Below are positions 1 through 7,629 of a stretch of 64,000 nt of DNA, piece after piece; position 1 is the first letter of the stretch; every line of letters starts with the position of its first letter. A model generated the notes under the pieces. The model was not told the DNA's origin. It saw nothing but the letters and a program-made list of their open reading frames with translations, and searched no databases. The DNA is taken from NCBI GenBank assembly GCA_024742455.1, contig JANSYL010000007.1, forward strand, positions 62,001-126,000, given 5' to 3'. The translations under genes were made by a program, and so were the position numbers. The DNA comes from Paracoccaceae bacterium. Its GTDB lineage: Bacteria > Pseudomonadota > Alphaproteobacteria > Rhodobacterales > Rhodobacteraceae.

Positions 1-176
1 AGGATCGCCCGTTCGGCACGGAACAGGGGCGTGGTGTAGAACGCGGTGATGAGGTCGGCGAGCGCGACGGCGCCCGGAACCGTGGTCGAAAACGCATCCG
101 AATAGGTGCCGGGCGGCACGGCTGCCCGGGCCAGCAAACTGTCCTGCGGAACCGGGATGGGTATGATCGGCGCCAT
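1..176 (-). CDS. Unidentified protein, N-terminal fragment (runs off window)
   Basis: An ATG on the minus strand at 176-174 opens a frame that stays open to the window edge, giving 58 residues that begin MAPIIPIPVPQDSLLARA and include GTYSDAFSTTVPGAVALA. The fragment shows no signal peptide, membrane span or catalytic motif. It lies divergent from dprA, with about 77 bp between the two starts. The codon use fits the high-GC neighbours, so I take it as a real truncated gene. I do not recognise the family and assign no function. Confidence 0.6.
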   Translation of the reverse strand, partial: MAPIIPIPVPQDSLLARAAVPPGTYSDAFSTTVPGAVALADLITAFYTTPLFRAERAI

Positions 177-253
177 CGGGCTGACCTACGCGCGCGACGG
201 GCCGGGTCAAGCGCGGTAACGCGCCGTTAACCAATTCCCGGCACACCGGGCGC

Positions 254-1417
254 ATGACTTTGACCTATGAGTTCGGCTTTGCCGAAGCTGCCCCGGCCTT
301 TCGTCCGCCGCCGGCCACGGGCCGGGACGATCGCCTTGCCCGGTTGCGCCTGATCCGGTCGCGCCGGGTTGGGCCAGCCACCTATCTGAGACTGATGGCC
401 GAACACGGCGCCGCCGCCGCCGCCCTCGAGGCGCTGCCCGAGGTCGCCCGCACCGCCGGGGTCGAGGACTACACCGCCTGTCCCGAGGCTGTGGCCGTCG
501 CCGAGATGCGCGCCGCCGACCGGGCCGGTGCAAGGATGCTGTGCCTGGGCGAGCCCGATTACCCGGCGCCCCTTGCCGATATCGCCGATGCGCCGCCGAT
601 CCTTTGGGTTCTGGGGCAGGTTTCGCTGCTGGCCAGGCCGATGGTGGCGATCGTCGGAACCCGCAATGCCTCCTCGCTCGGGGGGCGCATGGCGCGGCGG
701 CTGGCGGCTGATCTGGGCACGGCGGGGTTCGTCGTGGTCTCGGGCCTTGCGCGCGGGATCGATGCCCTGGCGCATAAGGCGGCGCTTGAGACCGGCACCG
801 TGGCGGTGCAAGCCGGGGGGCTGGATGTGTTCTACCCGCCTGAAAATGCCGGCCTGGCCCGCGATATCGCGGCGTCGGGTCTCAGGCTCAGCGAACAGCC
901 CTTTGGCCTCGACCCGCAGGCCCGCCATTTTCCGCGTCGCAACCGGATCGTCTCGGGTCTGGGCCGGGCCGTGATCGTGGTCGAGGCTGCGGCGCGATCC
1001 GGCTCGCTCATCACCGCGAAATACGCGCTGGATCAGGGGCGCGAAGTGATGGCGGTGCCCGGTCATCCGATGGACACCCGCGCCGCCGGCGGCAACCTGT
1101 TGATCCGCGACGGCGCCGTGCTGGTGCGGGACGCGTCCGACGTGATCGAGGCGCTGGCCGATGCTCCCGCCGCCTCCGACGCAGGTGCTGGGCCCGAGGC
1201 TCCTCCGGCAATTGCGGCGCCGCCCGCTCCGCGCGCCGCGGCCGCGGGCGGGGCCGAAGCGGCGATCCTGTCCCATCTCGGCGCGCAGGCCGTCGCGGAG
1301 GATCAGTTGATCCGCGATCTGGGCCTTGATGCGCGGGGCGTGTCGCAGGCGCTGGCGGTTCTGGAACTGGCGGGCCGGATCGAACGCGCGGCGGGCGGGA
1401 TGGTGCGCAGGCTTTAG
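254..1417 (+). CDS. dprA: DNA-processing protein DprA/Smf
   Basis: 387 aa, the usual length for DprA, which loads RecA onto incoming single-stranded DNA during natural transformation. A SAM-like N-terminal region (about 25-90) precedes the Rossmann-like DprA core. The core contains GTRNASS (about residue 134), SGLARGID (about 162) and a basic FPRRNRIVSG segment that binds DNA. Residues about 335-387 form the winged-helix domain (DprA_WH) common in proteobacterial members. The ATG at 254 lacks a strong Shine-Dalgarno sequence, but the protein aligns naturally from there. The gene is convergent with the SOS-boxed imuA-like gene. No other competence gene is visible in the window. Confidence 0.95.
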   Translation: MTLTYEFGFAEAAPAFRPPPATGRDDRLARLRLIRSRRVGPATYLRLMAEHGAAAAALEALPEVARTAGVEDYTACPEAVAVAEMRAADRAGARMLCLGEPDYPAPLADIADAPPILWVLGQVSLLARPMVAIVGTRNASSLGGRMARRLAADLGTAGFVVVSGLARGIDALAHKAALETGTVAVQAGGLDVFYPPENAGLARDIAASGLRLSEQPFGLDPQARHFPRRNRIVSGLGRAVIVVEAAARSGSLITAKYALDQGREVMAVPGHPMDTRAAGGNLLIRDGAVLVRDASDVIEALADAPAASDAGAGPEAPPAIAAPPAPRAAAAGGAEAAILSHLGAQAVAEDQLIRDLGLDARGVSQALAVLELAGRIERAAGGMVRRL

Positions 1418-1544
1418 GGCGCTGCGGTTCGACCGGGCGGCGCGCGTCTTCGGGCGCCGCTGGCGCCGCTCAGCCGCGCGCTCTGGCGCGCATGTCGGTG
1501 TCGGACCTGACTTTCCGGGCCTGTGCGGATGCGGCGGTTGGAAG

Positions 1545-1627
1545 CCTCCGGCGGAGGTATTTTCAAGCAAAGAGGGCAGGACATGCGCGCCTGTGTCGTC
1601 TTTGCCTCGAAAATATCGCGGGGGAGG
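1545..1627. repeat. Inverted intergenic repeat between dprA and imuA, terminator-like
   Basis: Two inverted arms lie in the convergent gap. The left arm is TATTTTCAAGCAAAGA at 1558-1573. The right arm, 1599-1615, reads TATTTTCGAGGCAAAGA on the other strand. A GC palindrome CCTCCGGCGGAGG (1545-1557) abuts the left arm. The arms could pair across a 25-nt loop and serve as a bidirectional terminator for dprA and imuA. Related single arms occur at 5593-5615, 30044-30067 and 63124-63322. Repeat identity is directly visible; the terminator role is inference. Confidence 0.65.
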
Positions 1628-1666
1628 CGGTCTCGCCGCCGGGGGCGGCGCCCCGGGAACGGCGCG

Positions 1667-2281
1667 TCATGCGGGCACGGGCGCGCAGGCCTGTTCGTCG
1701 GCGACCATCGGCGTGCCGTCGGCCCTGCGCATCGCCCGCCAATCGCCGGGCGGGGCATCGCGCGCCCTGAGCCGGGCCAACCGCCATGCGGCGCCCCTGC
1801 CTGCATGATCGGGGTCGAGCGACCAACGGCTGTCCACCCCCGGCGCACCTCCCTCACCCGGGGTCAGCAGCAGGCAGAGCGGGGCACCCGCGCCCGCCTC
1901 CGCCGCCAGGTGCAGACGCCTGACCTGTGTCAGGCCCGGCGGATCCGACAGATCGGCCACCACCAGCGCCACGGCGCCGCTGCGCAGCGCCTCCTCGGCG
2001 GACCACAGCAGGTCCTCGGACCGTGTCGCGGTGACGAAAACCAGCCGGCCCGGGTCGATCTCGTCCCGCAGGCCGGCCATGTGCAGCCGGTCGCTGTGCC
2101 AGCCGGGCCGGATCCACAGGACCGGCCCCGCCATCGCCCGCGCCACCCACAGCGCCAGTCGCCGCCGCGCCGCGCCGCAAAACTCATGCGCCCGCGCAGC
2201 CGTCAGGTCGAACCGGTCCAGCAGTGGCACGGCGGGCCGGGCGTGGCGGTGGGTGTTGCGGGTCAGGCGGGTGATATCCAT
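1667..2281 (-). CDS. imuA: ImuA-like SOS mutagenesis accessory protein
   Basis: 204 aa. It resembles the short ImuA form of Rhodobacterales: a RecA-like fold remnant with HEFCGAARRRLAL-type start, GPVLWIRPGW, DPGRLVFVTA, EDLLWSAEEALRSGAV and VRRLHLAAE. I see no Walker A motif. ImuA normally works with ImuB (an inactive Y-family polymerase) and DnaE2 in SOS mutagenesis; neither is adjacent, because the next gene downstream is the convergent dprA. A GTTC-N7-GTTC LexA-type box lies 17 bp upstream of the start, which supports the call. SulA-like division inhibitors share this fold and are the main alternative. Confidence 0.7.
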   Translation of the reverse strand: MDITRLTRNTHRHARPAVPLLDRFDLTAARAHEFCGAARRRLALWVARAMAGPVLWIRPGWHSDRLHMAGLRDEIDPGRLVFVTATRSEDLLWSAEEALRSGAVALVVADLSDPPGLTQVRRLHLAAEAGAGAPLCLLLTPGEGGAPGVDSRWSLDPDHAGRGAAWRLARLRARDAPPGDWRAMRRADGTPMVADEQACAPVPA

Positions 2282-2297
2282 GCCCGGGAGTATAGAT

Positions 2298-2312
2298 GTT
2301 CATGTAATGTTC
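2298..2312. promoter_or_regulatory. LexA (SOS) box of alphaproteobacterial type
   Basis: The sequence is GTTCATGTAATGTTC, an exact GTTC-N7-GTTC direct repeat (GAAC-N7-GAAC on the gene's strand). This is the known LexA consensus of Rhodobacter and other alphaproteobacteria. It ends 17 bp upstream of the imuA-like start at 2281 and about 95 bp upstream of the divergent aldo/keto reductase. SOS control of imuA is the natural reading; an effect on the divergent gene is possible but less likely. Confidence 0.8.
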
Positions 2313-2406
2313 TCAACCCTTCGTGCCTTGCCCCGCGTGCTTTGCGCTTGCCACCGGCCACGTGCCCGATAGGGTCCGACCCATCCCGCAGGACAAAGGA
2401 CATCCC

Positions 2407-3453
2407 ATGCGCCAGATCCCGCTCGGCCGCACCGGCACCACCGTCACAGATTACTGTCTCGGCACGATGACCTGGGGCAACCAGACGCCCGAGGCCGACG
2501 CCCACCGGCAGATGGACATGGCGCTGGATGCTGGGATCGACATTGTCGATACCGCCGAGATGTACCCCGTGAACCCGGTCAGCGCCGAAACCGTGGGCGT
2601 GACCGAGGAAATCCTGGGCCGCTGGATCGCCGCGCATCCATCCCGCCGTGCGGAATTTGCGCTCGCCACCAAGATCACCGGCAAGAACGGACGCTTCGTC
2701 CGCGTGGGCGAGGATATCACCGCCGCAACCTTTGCCGCCGCGCTCGACGCCTCGCTTGCCCGGTTGCAGACCGATGTCATCGATATCTACCAGCTGCACT
2801 GGCCCAACCGGGGCAGTTTTCATTTCCGCCAGAACTGGACCTATGATCCGTCCGCACAGGATCGCGCCGCCACGCTGGCCAATATGCACGAGGTGCTGGA
2901 GGCCGCCGCCGCCGCGCAAAAGGCGGGCAAGATCAGGCATTTCGCCCTGTCCAACGAAAGCACCTGGGGCACCTGCCAATGGCTGCGCCTTGCCGAGGAT
3001 CATGGGCTGCCCCGGGTGCAGACGCTGCAGAACGAATATTCGCTGCTCTGGCGCCATTACGACACCGACCTGGCCGAGATGTCGGTCAACGAGGACGTGA
3101 CGCTGTTGGCCTATTCGCCGCTGGCAGCGGGGCTTCTGACCGGCAAATACCAGGACGGGGCCTTGCCCGAGGGCAGCCGGATGGCGATCAACGGCGATCT
3201 GGGCGGGCGCAAATCCGACCGCGCCTTTGCCGCCGTCGATGCCTATATCGACCTTGCGCGCCGCCACGGGGTCGACCCGGTGCACATGGCACTGGCCTTC
3301 ACCGTGCAGCGCCCCTTCGCAGTGTCGACGATTTTCGGGGCGACCACGTCGGAGCAGCTGCACCATATCCTCGAAGGGCGCGATGTGACGCTTTCGGACG
3401 AGCTGATGGCGGAGATCGATACGCTGCACCGGGCCCATCCGATGCCATACTGA
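2407..3453 (+). CDS. Aldo/keto reductase, Tas-like
   Basis: 348 aa. The start MRQIPLGRTGTTVTDYCLG is preceded by AGGAC; an in-frame upstream extension to 2323 looks non-coding. It is an (alpha/beta)8 NADPH-dependent oxidoreductase. The catalytic tetrad is visible: Asp in DIVDTAEMYP, Tyr five residues later, Lys in ATKITGK and His in YQLHWPNR. The Tas-type insertions (long loop after the Tyr, FRQNWTYDP segment) are present. Tas of E. coli complements tyrosine auxotrophy under some conditions, but the physiological substrate is unknown. The GDSL hydrolase follows 38 bp downstream and may be co-transcribed. Confidence 0.9.
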   Translation: MRQIPLGRTGTTVTDYCLGTMTWGNQTPEADAHRQMDMALDAGIDIVDTAEMYPVNPVSAETVGVTEEILGRWIAAHPSRRAEFALATKITGKNGRFVRVGEDITAATFAAALDASLARLQTDVIDIYQLHWPNRGSFHFRQNWTYDPSAQDRAATLANMHEVLEAAAAAQKAGKIRHFALSNESTWGTCQWLRLAEDHGLPRVQTLQNEYSLLWRHYDTDLAEMSVNEDVTLLAYSPLAAGLLTGKYQDGALPEGSRMAINGDLGGRKSDRAFAAVDAYIDLARRHGVDPVHMALAFTVQRPFAVSTIFGATTSEQLHHILEGRDVTLSDELMAEIDTLHRAHPMPY

Positions 3454-3491
3454 CGAGAACGGAAAAGATGGGCGCGGTGGAGGGCGCGGGG

Positions 3492-4133
3492 ATGGCCACG
3501 ATCTTGTGTTTCGGCGACAGCAACACCCACGGCACCAGACCGCTGGAGACGCTTGGCGTGTTCGACCGCTACCCGCGCGGTGCGCGCTGGCCCGACGTGA
3601 TGGCCGCGGCGCTGGGGCCCGCGCATGAGGTGATCACCGAAGGCTTGCCCGGCCGCACAACGGTGCATGATGATCCGGTCGAGGGCGGGGTGCGCTCGGG
3701 CATCGCGGTGTTGCCCGCGCTTTTGTTTTCGCATCGGCCCATCGACCTGATGGTGATCATGCTCGGCACCAATGATCTCAAGCACCGGTTTTCCGTCACC
3801 GCCTTCGAAATCGCCCGCTCGGTCGAACGGATCGGGCGCGAGGCGCTGGCCTCGGGCTGTGTCGCCGACCTGATGCTGGTCGCCCCCGCGCCGGTGCGCA
3901 TGGCGGGTGTTCTGGCCGACACATTCGCGGGCGCCGAGGCACGGCAGGCGGGGCTGGCGGCGCATCTGCGTGCGGCGGCAGACCGGCTCGGGGCGGCGTT
4001 CCTTGAGGCGGGGCTGACCGTTTCGGTCAGTCAGCGCGACGGTGTGCATTGGGAGGTCGAAGCGCACCGGGATTTCGGCGCGGTTATGGCCGGGGCCGTG
4101 GCCGCACGTGTGGCAGAAGGAGCCAAGACATGA
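3492..4133 (+). CDS. SGNH/GDSL-family hydrolase
   Basis: 213 aa from the ATG at 3492, chosen because GGAGGG lies 7 nt upstream and the protein then begins MATILCFGDSNTHG. SGNH blocks are visible: the nucleophile Ser in FGDSNTHG near the N-terminus, the GTND block III in MLGTNDLKH, and the C-terminal DGVH carrying the catalytic Asp and His. There is no signal peptide, so it is probably cytoplasmic. Family members hydrolyse esters and acetylated sugars; the substrate cannot be read from sequence. The stop overlaps the start of the carnitine dehydrogenase fusion (ATGA), which suggests translational coupling and perhaps a role in carnitine or acyl-ester catabolism. Confidence 0.9.
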   Translation: MATILCFGDSNTHGTRPLETLGVFDRYPRGARWPDVMAAALGPAHEVITEGLPGRTTVHDDPVEGGVRSGIAVLPALLFSHRPIDLMVIMLGTNDLKHRFSVTAFEIARSVERIGREALASGCVADLMLVAPAPVRMAGVLADTFAGAEARQAGLAAHLRAAADRLGAAFLEAGLTVSVSQRDGVHWEVEAHRDFGAVMAGAVAARVAEGAKT

Positions 4134-5584
4134 CCGGGACCACAGCCGCGATCCTGGGGGCGGGTGTCATCGGCGCCGGATGGGCGGCGCGGTTTGCGCT
4201 GATGGGGTGGGATGTGCGGGTCTTCGACCCTTCGCCCGATGCGCCGGGCATCGTCGATGCCGCGCTGGGCCGCGCCCGCGCCAGCCTGCCTGCGCTTTAC
4301 GATCTCGCCTTGCCCGAACCCGGCACCGTCACCCATCACCCAACGGTGGGCGAGGTGGTATCGGGCGCGGCGTGGATCCAGGAAAGCGTGCCCGAGCGTC
4401 TGGCCATGAAGCATGCCCTGTTCGCCGAGGTTCAGGCTGCAGCGGATGCGGCCGCGATCCTTGCTTCCTCCACCTCGGGTTTCACGCCGACCGAGCTGCA
4501 GTCGGGGGCCGCGCGCCCCGGCCAGATCCTTGTCGCGCATCCGTTCAACCCGGTCTACCTGCTGCCCCTTGTCGAACTGGTCGCCAGTCCCGCCACCGAT
4601 CCCGCGCTGATCCCGCGGGCCGAAACGATCCTGCGCGGCATCGGCATGGCCCCCTTGCCCGTGCGCGGCGAAATCCCCGCCCATATCGCCGACCGTTTCC
4701 TTGAGGCGGTCTGGCGCGAGGCGCTTTGGCTGATCAGGGACGACATCGCGACGACCGGTGAAATCGATGATGCGATCCGGCTGGGTTTCGGCCTCAGATG
4801 GGCGCAGATGGGCCTGTTCGAGACCTACCGGATCGCGGGGGGCGCGGGCGGCATGGCGCAGTTTCTCGACCAGTTCGGCCCGGCCCTGAAATGGCCCTGG
4901 ACGAAACTGATGGACGTCCCGGACCTTGATGCCGATCTTGTCGCCAAGATCGCCGCCCAGTCCGATGCTCAGGCCGCGGGCAGGTCGATCGCCGATCTCG
5001 AAACCGCGCGCGATGGCAACCTCGTGGCGATCCTGCGGGCCTTGAAGGACCGGGGGCAGGGGGCGGGCACCCACCTCGCCGCGCATGAGGCGACGCTGGC
5101 CATGGCCGCGCCCGATCCGGATGCGCCGCATATCCCGGTTACGCTGAACAGGCAGGTGCCGGTCACATGGGTCGATTACAACGGCCACATGAACGAAAGC
5201 CATTATCTGACTGCTTTTTCAGATGCTTGCGACCAGATGCTGCTCTGGGCCGGCATGGATGCGACCTGTGTGGCGCAGGGCCATTCGGTCTTCACCGTCG
5301 AAACCCATATCCGGCATCTCGACGAGGTTCAGATCGGCGACAGGATCACCGTGTGCACCCGGGTTCTGGAAGGGGGCGGAAAAAAGCTGCATCTCTGGCA
5401 GGAATTGTCGGTGGGCGACCGGCTTTGTGCGACCGCCGAACAGATGCTGCTGCATGTCGATCTGGCCACCCGGCGCACCGCGCCGCCGCGTGCCGATGTC
5501 GGCGCCTGGTTCGCCCGGGCCGCGGCCGCCCATGCGCCCCTGCCCATCCCTGAAGGATTGGGCCGGTTCGTGGGGCAGCGCTGA
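4130..5584 (+). CDS. lcdH: Fused L-carnitine 3-dehydrogenase / hotdog thioesterase
   Basis: 484 aa with two domains. Residues 1 to about 320 are a 3-hydroxyacyl-CoA-dehydrogenase-type NAD enzyme: the dinucleotide motif GAGVIGAGWAARF, substrate-region SSTSGFTPTEL and the HPFNPVYLLPLVE signature of carnitine dehydrogenases, which oxidise L-carnitine to 3-dehydrocarnitine. Residues about 345-484 are a 4HBT hotdog domain with the VDYNGHMNESHYL active-site motif, like betainyl-CoA thioesterase. Such fusions are known in some carnitine degraders. The usual partner, a BKACE-type enzyme giving glycine betaine, is not beside it. The start overlaps the GDSL stop by four bases. Confidence 0.85.
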   Translation: MTGTTAAILGAGVIGAGWAARFALMGWDVRVFDPSPDAPGIVDAALGRARASLPALYDLALPEPGTVTHHPTVGEVVSGAAWIQESVPERLAMKHALFAEVQAAADAAAILASSTSGFTPTELQSGAARPGQILVAHPFNPVYLLPLVELVASPATDPALIPRAETILRGIGMAPLPVRGEIPAHIADRFLEAVWREALWLIRDDIATTGEIDDAIRLGFGLRWAQMGLFETYRIAGGAGGMAQFLDQFGPALKWPWTKLMDVPDLDADLVAKIAAQSDAQAAGRSIADLETARDGNLVAILRALKDRGQGAGTHLAAHEATLAMAAPDPDAPHIPVTLNRQVPVTWVDYNGHMNESHYLTAFSDACDQMLLWAGMDATCVAQGHSVFTVETHIRHLDEVQIGDRITVCTRVLEGGGKKLHLWQELSVGDRLCATAEQMLLHVDLATRRTAPPRADVGAWFARAAAAHAPLPIPEGLGRFVGQR

Positions 5585-5592
5585 GCCTGCGC

Positions 5593-5615
5593 CCTCTTTG
5601 CTTTCAAAATACCTC
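5593..5615. repeat. Copy of the dispersed TATTTT-GCAAAGA intergenic repeat
   Basis: The minus strand reads GAGGTATTTTGAAAGCAAAG followed by AGG, nearly the same as the arm at 1556-1575. It lies between the convergent lcdH fusion and the XRE regulator gene. Only one arm is present, so no hairpin is predicted from this copy alone. Confidence 0.6.
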
Positions 5616-5698
5616 ACCACCCGGCCCGCCACAAAACCTGCGGCCCGGATGCCATGGCGCGTGCGTTGAACGGGGGTCCCCCCCGGCACCGACCACCG

Positions 5699-6586
5699 CT
5701 AACGCACGATCGTGCGCAACCCGTCCAGATATCCCGGAATGTCACGGGCCGACACGCTGGCTTCACGCACCAGCCAATCGAAATGCCGCGTCACGCTGCG
5801 CACCCGGTCGCGGTCGCGGAAGGCGATGTAGTGACGGCCCATGTAGATCACCGCCATTTTCGGTCCGAAGACCGTGATGGGTGAGGAATAGACCCGCCGC
5901 GCATCGAACAGGAAAATCCGCAGCGACGGGTAAAGCTGGTCATAGGTCTCGATCAGCCAGTCCAGCTGCGCGGCGCGCGTGTCGGCCTCGAGCCCTGCGT
6001 AATACCCGTTGCCGCGCGCGAAGCTTTCCAGCTCATGCACCGCCATCGCCATCTCGTGATCGCTTTCGGAGACCCGCATCCGGTCCAGCCTCTGGGCTGC
6101 CGCATCGATGGCCTCGTCCGGGCGGCGATGGGTGATCGGCGCGCATTCCCATTTCAGCACCGCCTCGGTCTTCAGCATGTCCGGCAGGGTCGCGGGGACG
6201 TGGCGGATCTTGTAACCCTCTGCCTCGCGGTGCCAGGCGTTGATTTCATCATCCAGGCCGGTCGCGCGCCCGGTTTCCGATATGGAAAACGAGCTTTCCA
6301 GCAGCGCACCGGCCTGTTCGGGCCGGTCGCTCAGCCCCAGCAGCCAATCGGCCGAAACGCCGAGCGCCTCGGCCGTCGCCGCCACGACATGGCCCCCGGG
6401 CATCCGGGTCTGTTCGGGGGCCAGCATCTGCGTGACCGTGGACCGGTCGATGCCGATGCTCCGGGCCAGGCCCGCCCGGCTGGTTCCAGAAGACAACAAC
6501 GCCGCCGTAAGCCGCGTGCGGAACAGGTCGGCCCTTTGGCGCTTGCCAAGCGACACGCGGCGGGCAGGATCGTCGATAATTGTCAC
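5699..6586 (-). CDS. XRE-family helix-turn-helix transcriptional regulator
   Basis: 295 aa from a GTG start at 6586; an in-frame stop lies just upstream, so the start cannot be much earlier. Residues about 20-90 form the HTH domain (RAGLARSIGIDRSTVTQML, then EALGVSADWLLGLSDRPE). The remaining 200 residues contain no recognised cofactor or catalytic motif. A conserved-looking block runs LFDARRVYSSPITVFGPKMA. It is divergent from a fatty acid desaturase gene across a 126-bp AT-richer intergenic region, so it plausibly controls that gene and itself. The ligand is unknown. Confidence 0.85.
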   Translation of the reverse strand: MTIIDDPARRVSLGKRQRADLFRTRLTAALLSSGTSRAGLARSIGIDRSTVTQMLAPEQTRMPGGHVVAATAEALGVSADWLLGLSDRPEQAGALLESSFSISETGRATGLDDEINAWHREAEGYKIRHVPATLPDMLKTEAVLKWECAPITHRRPDEAIDAAAQRLDRMRVSESDHEMAMAVHELESFARGNGYYAGLEADTRAAQLDWLIETYDQLYPSLRIFLFDARRVYSSPITVFGPKMAVIYMGRHYIAFRDRDRVRSVTRHFDWLVREASVSARDIPGYLDGLRTIVR

Positions 6587-6712
6587 GATTGCTGATTTTC
6601 ATAAACAATGTTGAGTTCACGTGGAGAAAATCCTGACTGCCCCGGGGAATCAAGCGCGTTTATCGTCTGATGCGGCGCGGCTCGGCGCCTGTTTCGTCAT
6701 TTTGGAGGGCAA

Positions 6713-7594
6713 ATGCGCGTCGAGTGGCCGACACTCGCCCTGATCATCCTGTGTTATGCCGTATGGGGCGCGGCGCTGTTTATCCTGCCGGGGCTTTCGG
6801 TCCTTCTGTCCGTCGCCATTGCGGCCCTGACCATCGCACTGCATTCCTCGCTTCAGCACGAGGTGACGCATGGCCATCCCTTCGGCACACGCCGCATCGG
6901 TGAATGGCTGGTCTTCGCCACGCTGAACCTGTCGATCCCCTATATCCGTTTCCGTGACACGCATCTGGCCCATCACATGGATGCGCGGCTGACCGACCCG
7001 TACGAGGACCCCGAAAGCAATTACCACGACCCCGAGCGGTGGGTGCGCCTGCCGCGATGGATGCAGGTCGTTCTGAACATCAACAACACCCTGGCAGGCC
7101 GCATGGCGATCGGCCCCATCGTCTCGCAGATCGCCTTCATGGCCGATGAGGCGCGGCTGATCCGGAACGGCGACAAGCATGTCGCCTTTGCCTGGGCACT
7201 GCATGTCGTCTTGTCGGCGGGTGTTCTGATGGTCGTCGCGGCCTCGGCGATGCCTGTCTGGGCCTATCTGATCGCCTGCTATATCGGCATTTCGATCTTG
7301 AAGATCCGCACCTTTCTCGAACATCAGGCCCATGAACGCGCGCGGGGCCGCACCGTGATCATCGAGGATCGCGGGCTTCTTGCCTTTCTGTTTCTCAACA
7401 ACAACCTGCATGTCGTCCATCACATGCACCCGAAACTGCCATGGTACCGCCTGCCGCAGGTCTATTTCGCCGATCCCGCGCGCTATCTCAGCCGCAATGA
7501 CGGGTATCGCTACGCAAGCTATGCCGAGATTTTCCGCCGCCATTTCTGGCGGGCCAAGGATCCCGTGCCACACCCGCTCTACCCGCAGAAATAA
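6713..7594 (+). CDS. Membrane fatty acid desaturase-family protein
   Basis: 293 aa, start set by GGAGGG 6 nt upstream of the ATG. The three diiron histidine boxes of membrane desaturases and hydroxylases are present: HSSLQHEVTHGH with HEVTH (about 44-50), HLAHH (about 84) and HVVHHMHP (about 230). Hydrophobic segments occur at about 5-45, 160-190 and surrounding the boxes, as expected for an inner-membrane enzyme. The family inserts double bonds or hydroxyls into acyl chains or carotenoids; the exact substrate is not deducible. The divergent XRE regulator probably controls it. A second, unrelated desaturase is at 38447-39493. Confidence 0.87.
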   Translation: MRVEWPTLALIILCYAVWGAALFILPGLSVLLSVAIAALTIALHSSLQHEVTHGHPFGTRRIGEWLVFATLNLSIPYIRFRDTHLAHHMDARLTDPYEDPESNYHDPERWVRLPRWMQVVLNINNTLAGRMAIGPIVSQIAFMADEARLIRNGDKHVAFAWALHVVLSAGVLMVVAASAMPVWAYLIACYIGISILKIRTFLEHQAHERARGRTVIIEDRGLLAFLFLNNNLHVVHHMHPKLPWYRLPQVYFADPARYLSRNDGYRYASYAEIFRRHFWRAKDPVPHPLYPQK

Positions 7595-7629
7595 CTTGTG
7601 AGAGGGCGGGGCGCGGCCCATGACGGGCC

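Noticed and set aside
215-232. GGTAAC/GTTAACC inverted repeat before dprA
   Set aside because: The arms are only 5-6 bp and imperfect; such short repeats are frequent by chance in intergenic DNA.
227-1570. Long minus-strand frame (447 codons) opposite dprA
   Set aside because: It translates to Arg/Gly/His-rich low-complexity sequence, as expected of an antisense shadow in high-GC DNA, while dprA on the plus strand has full domain signatures.
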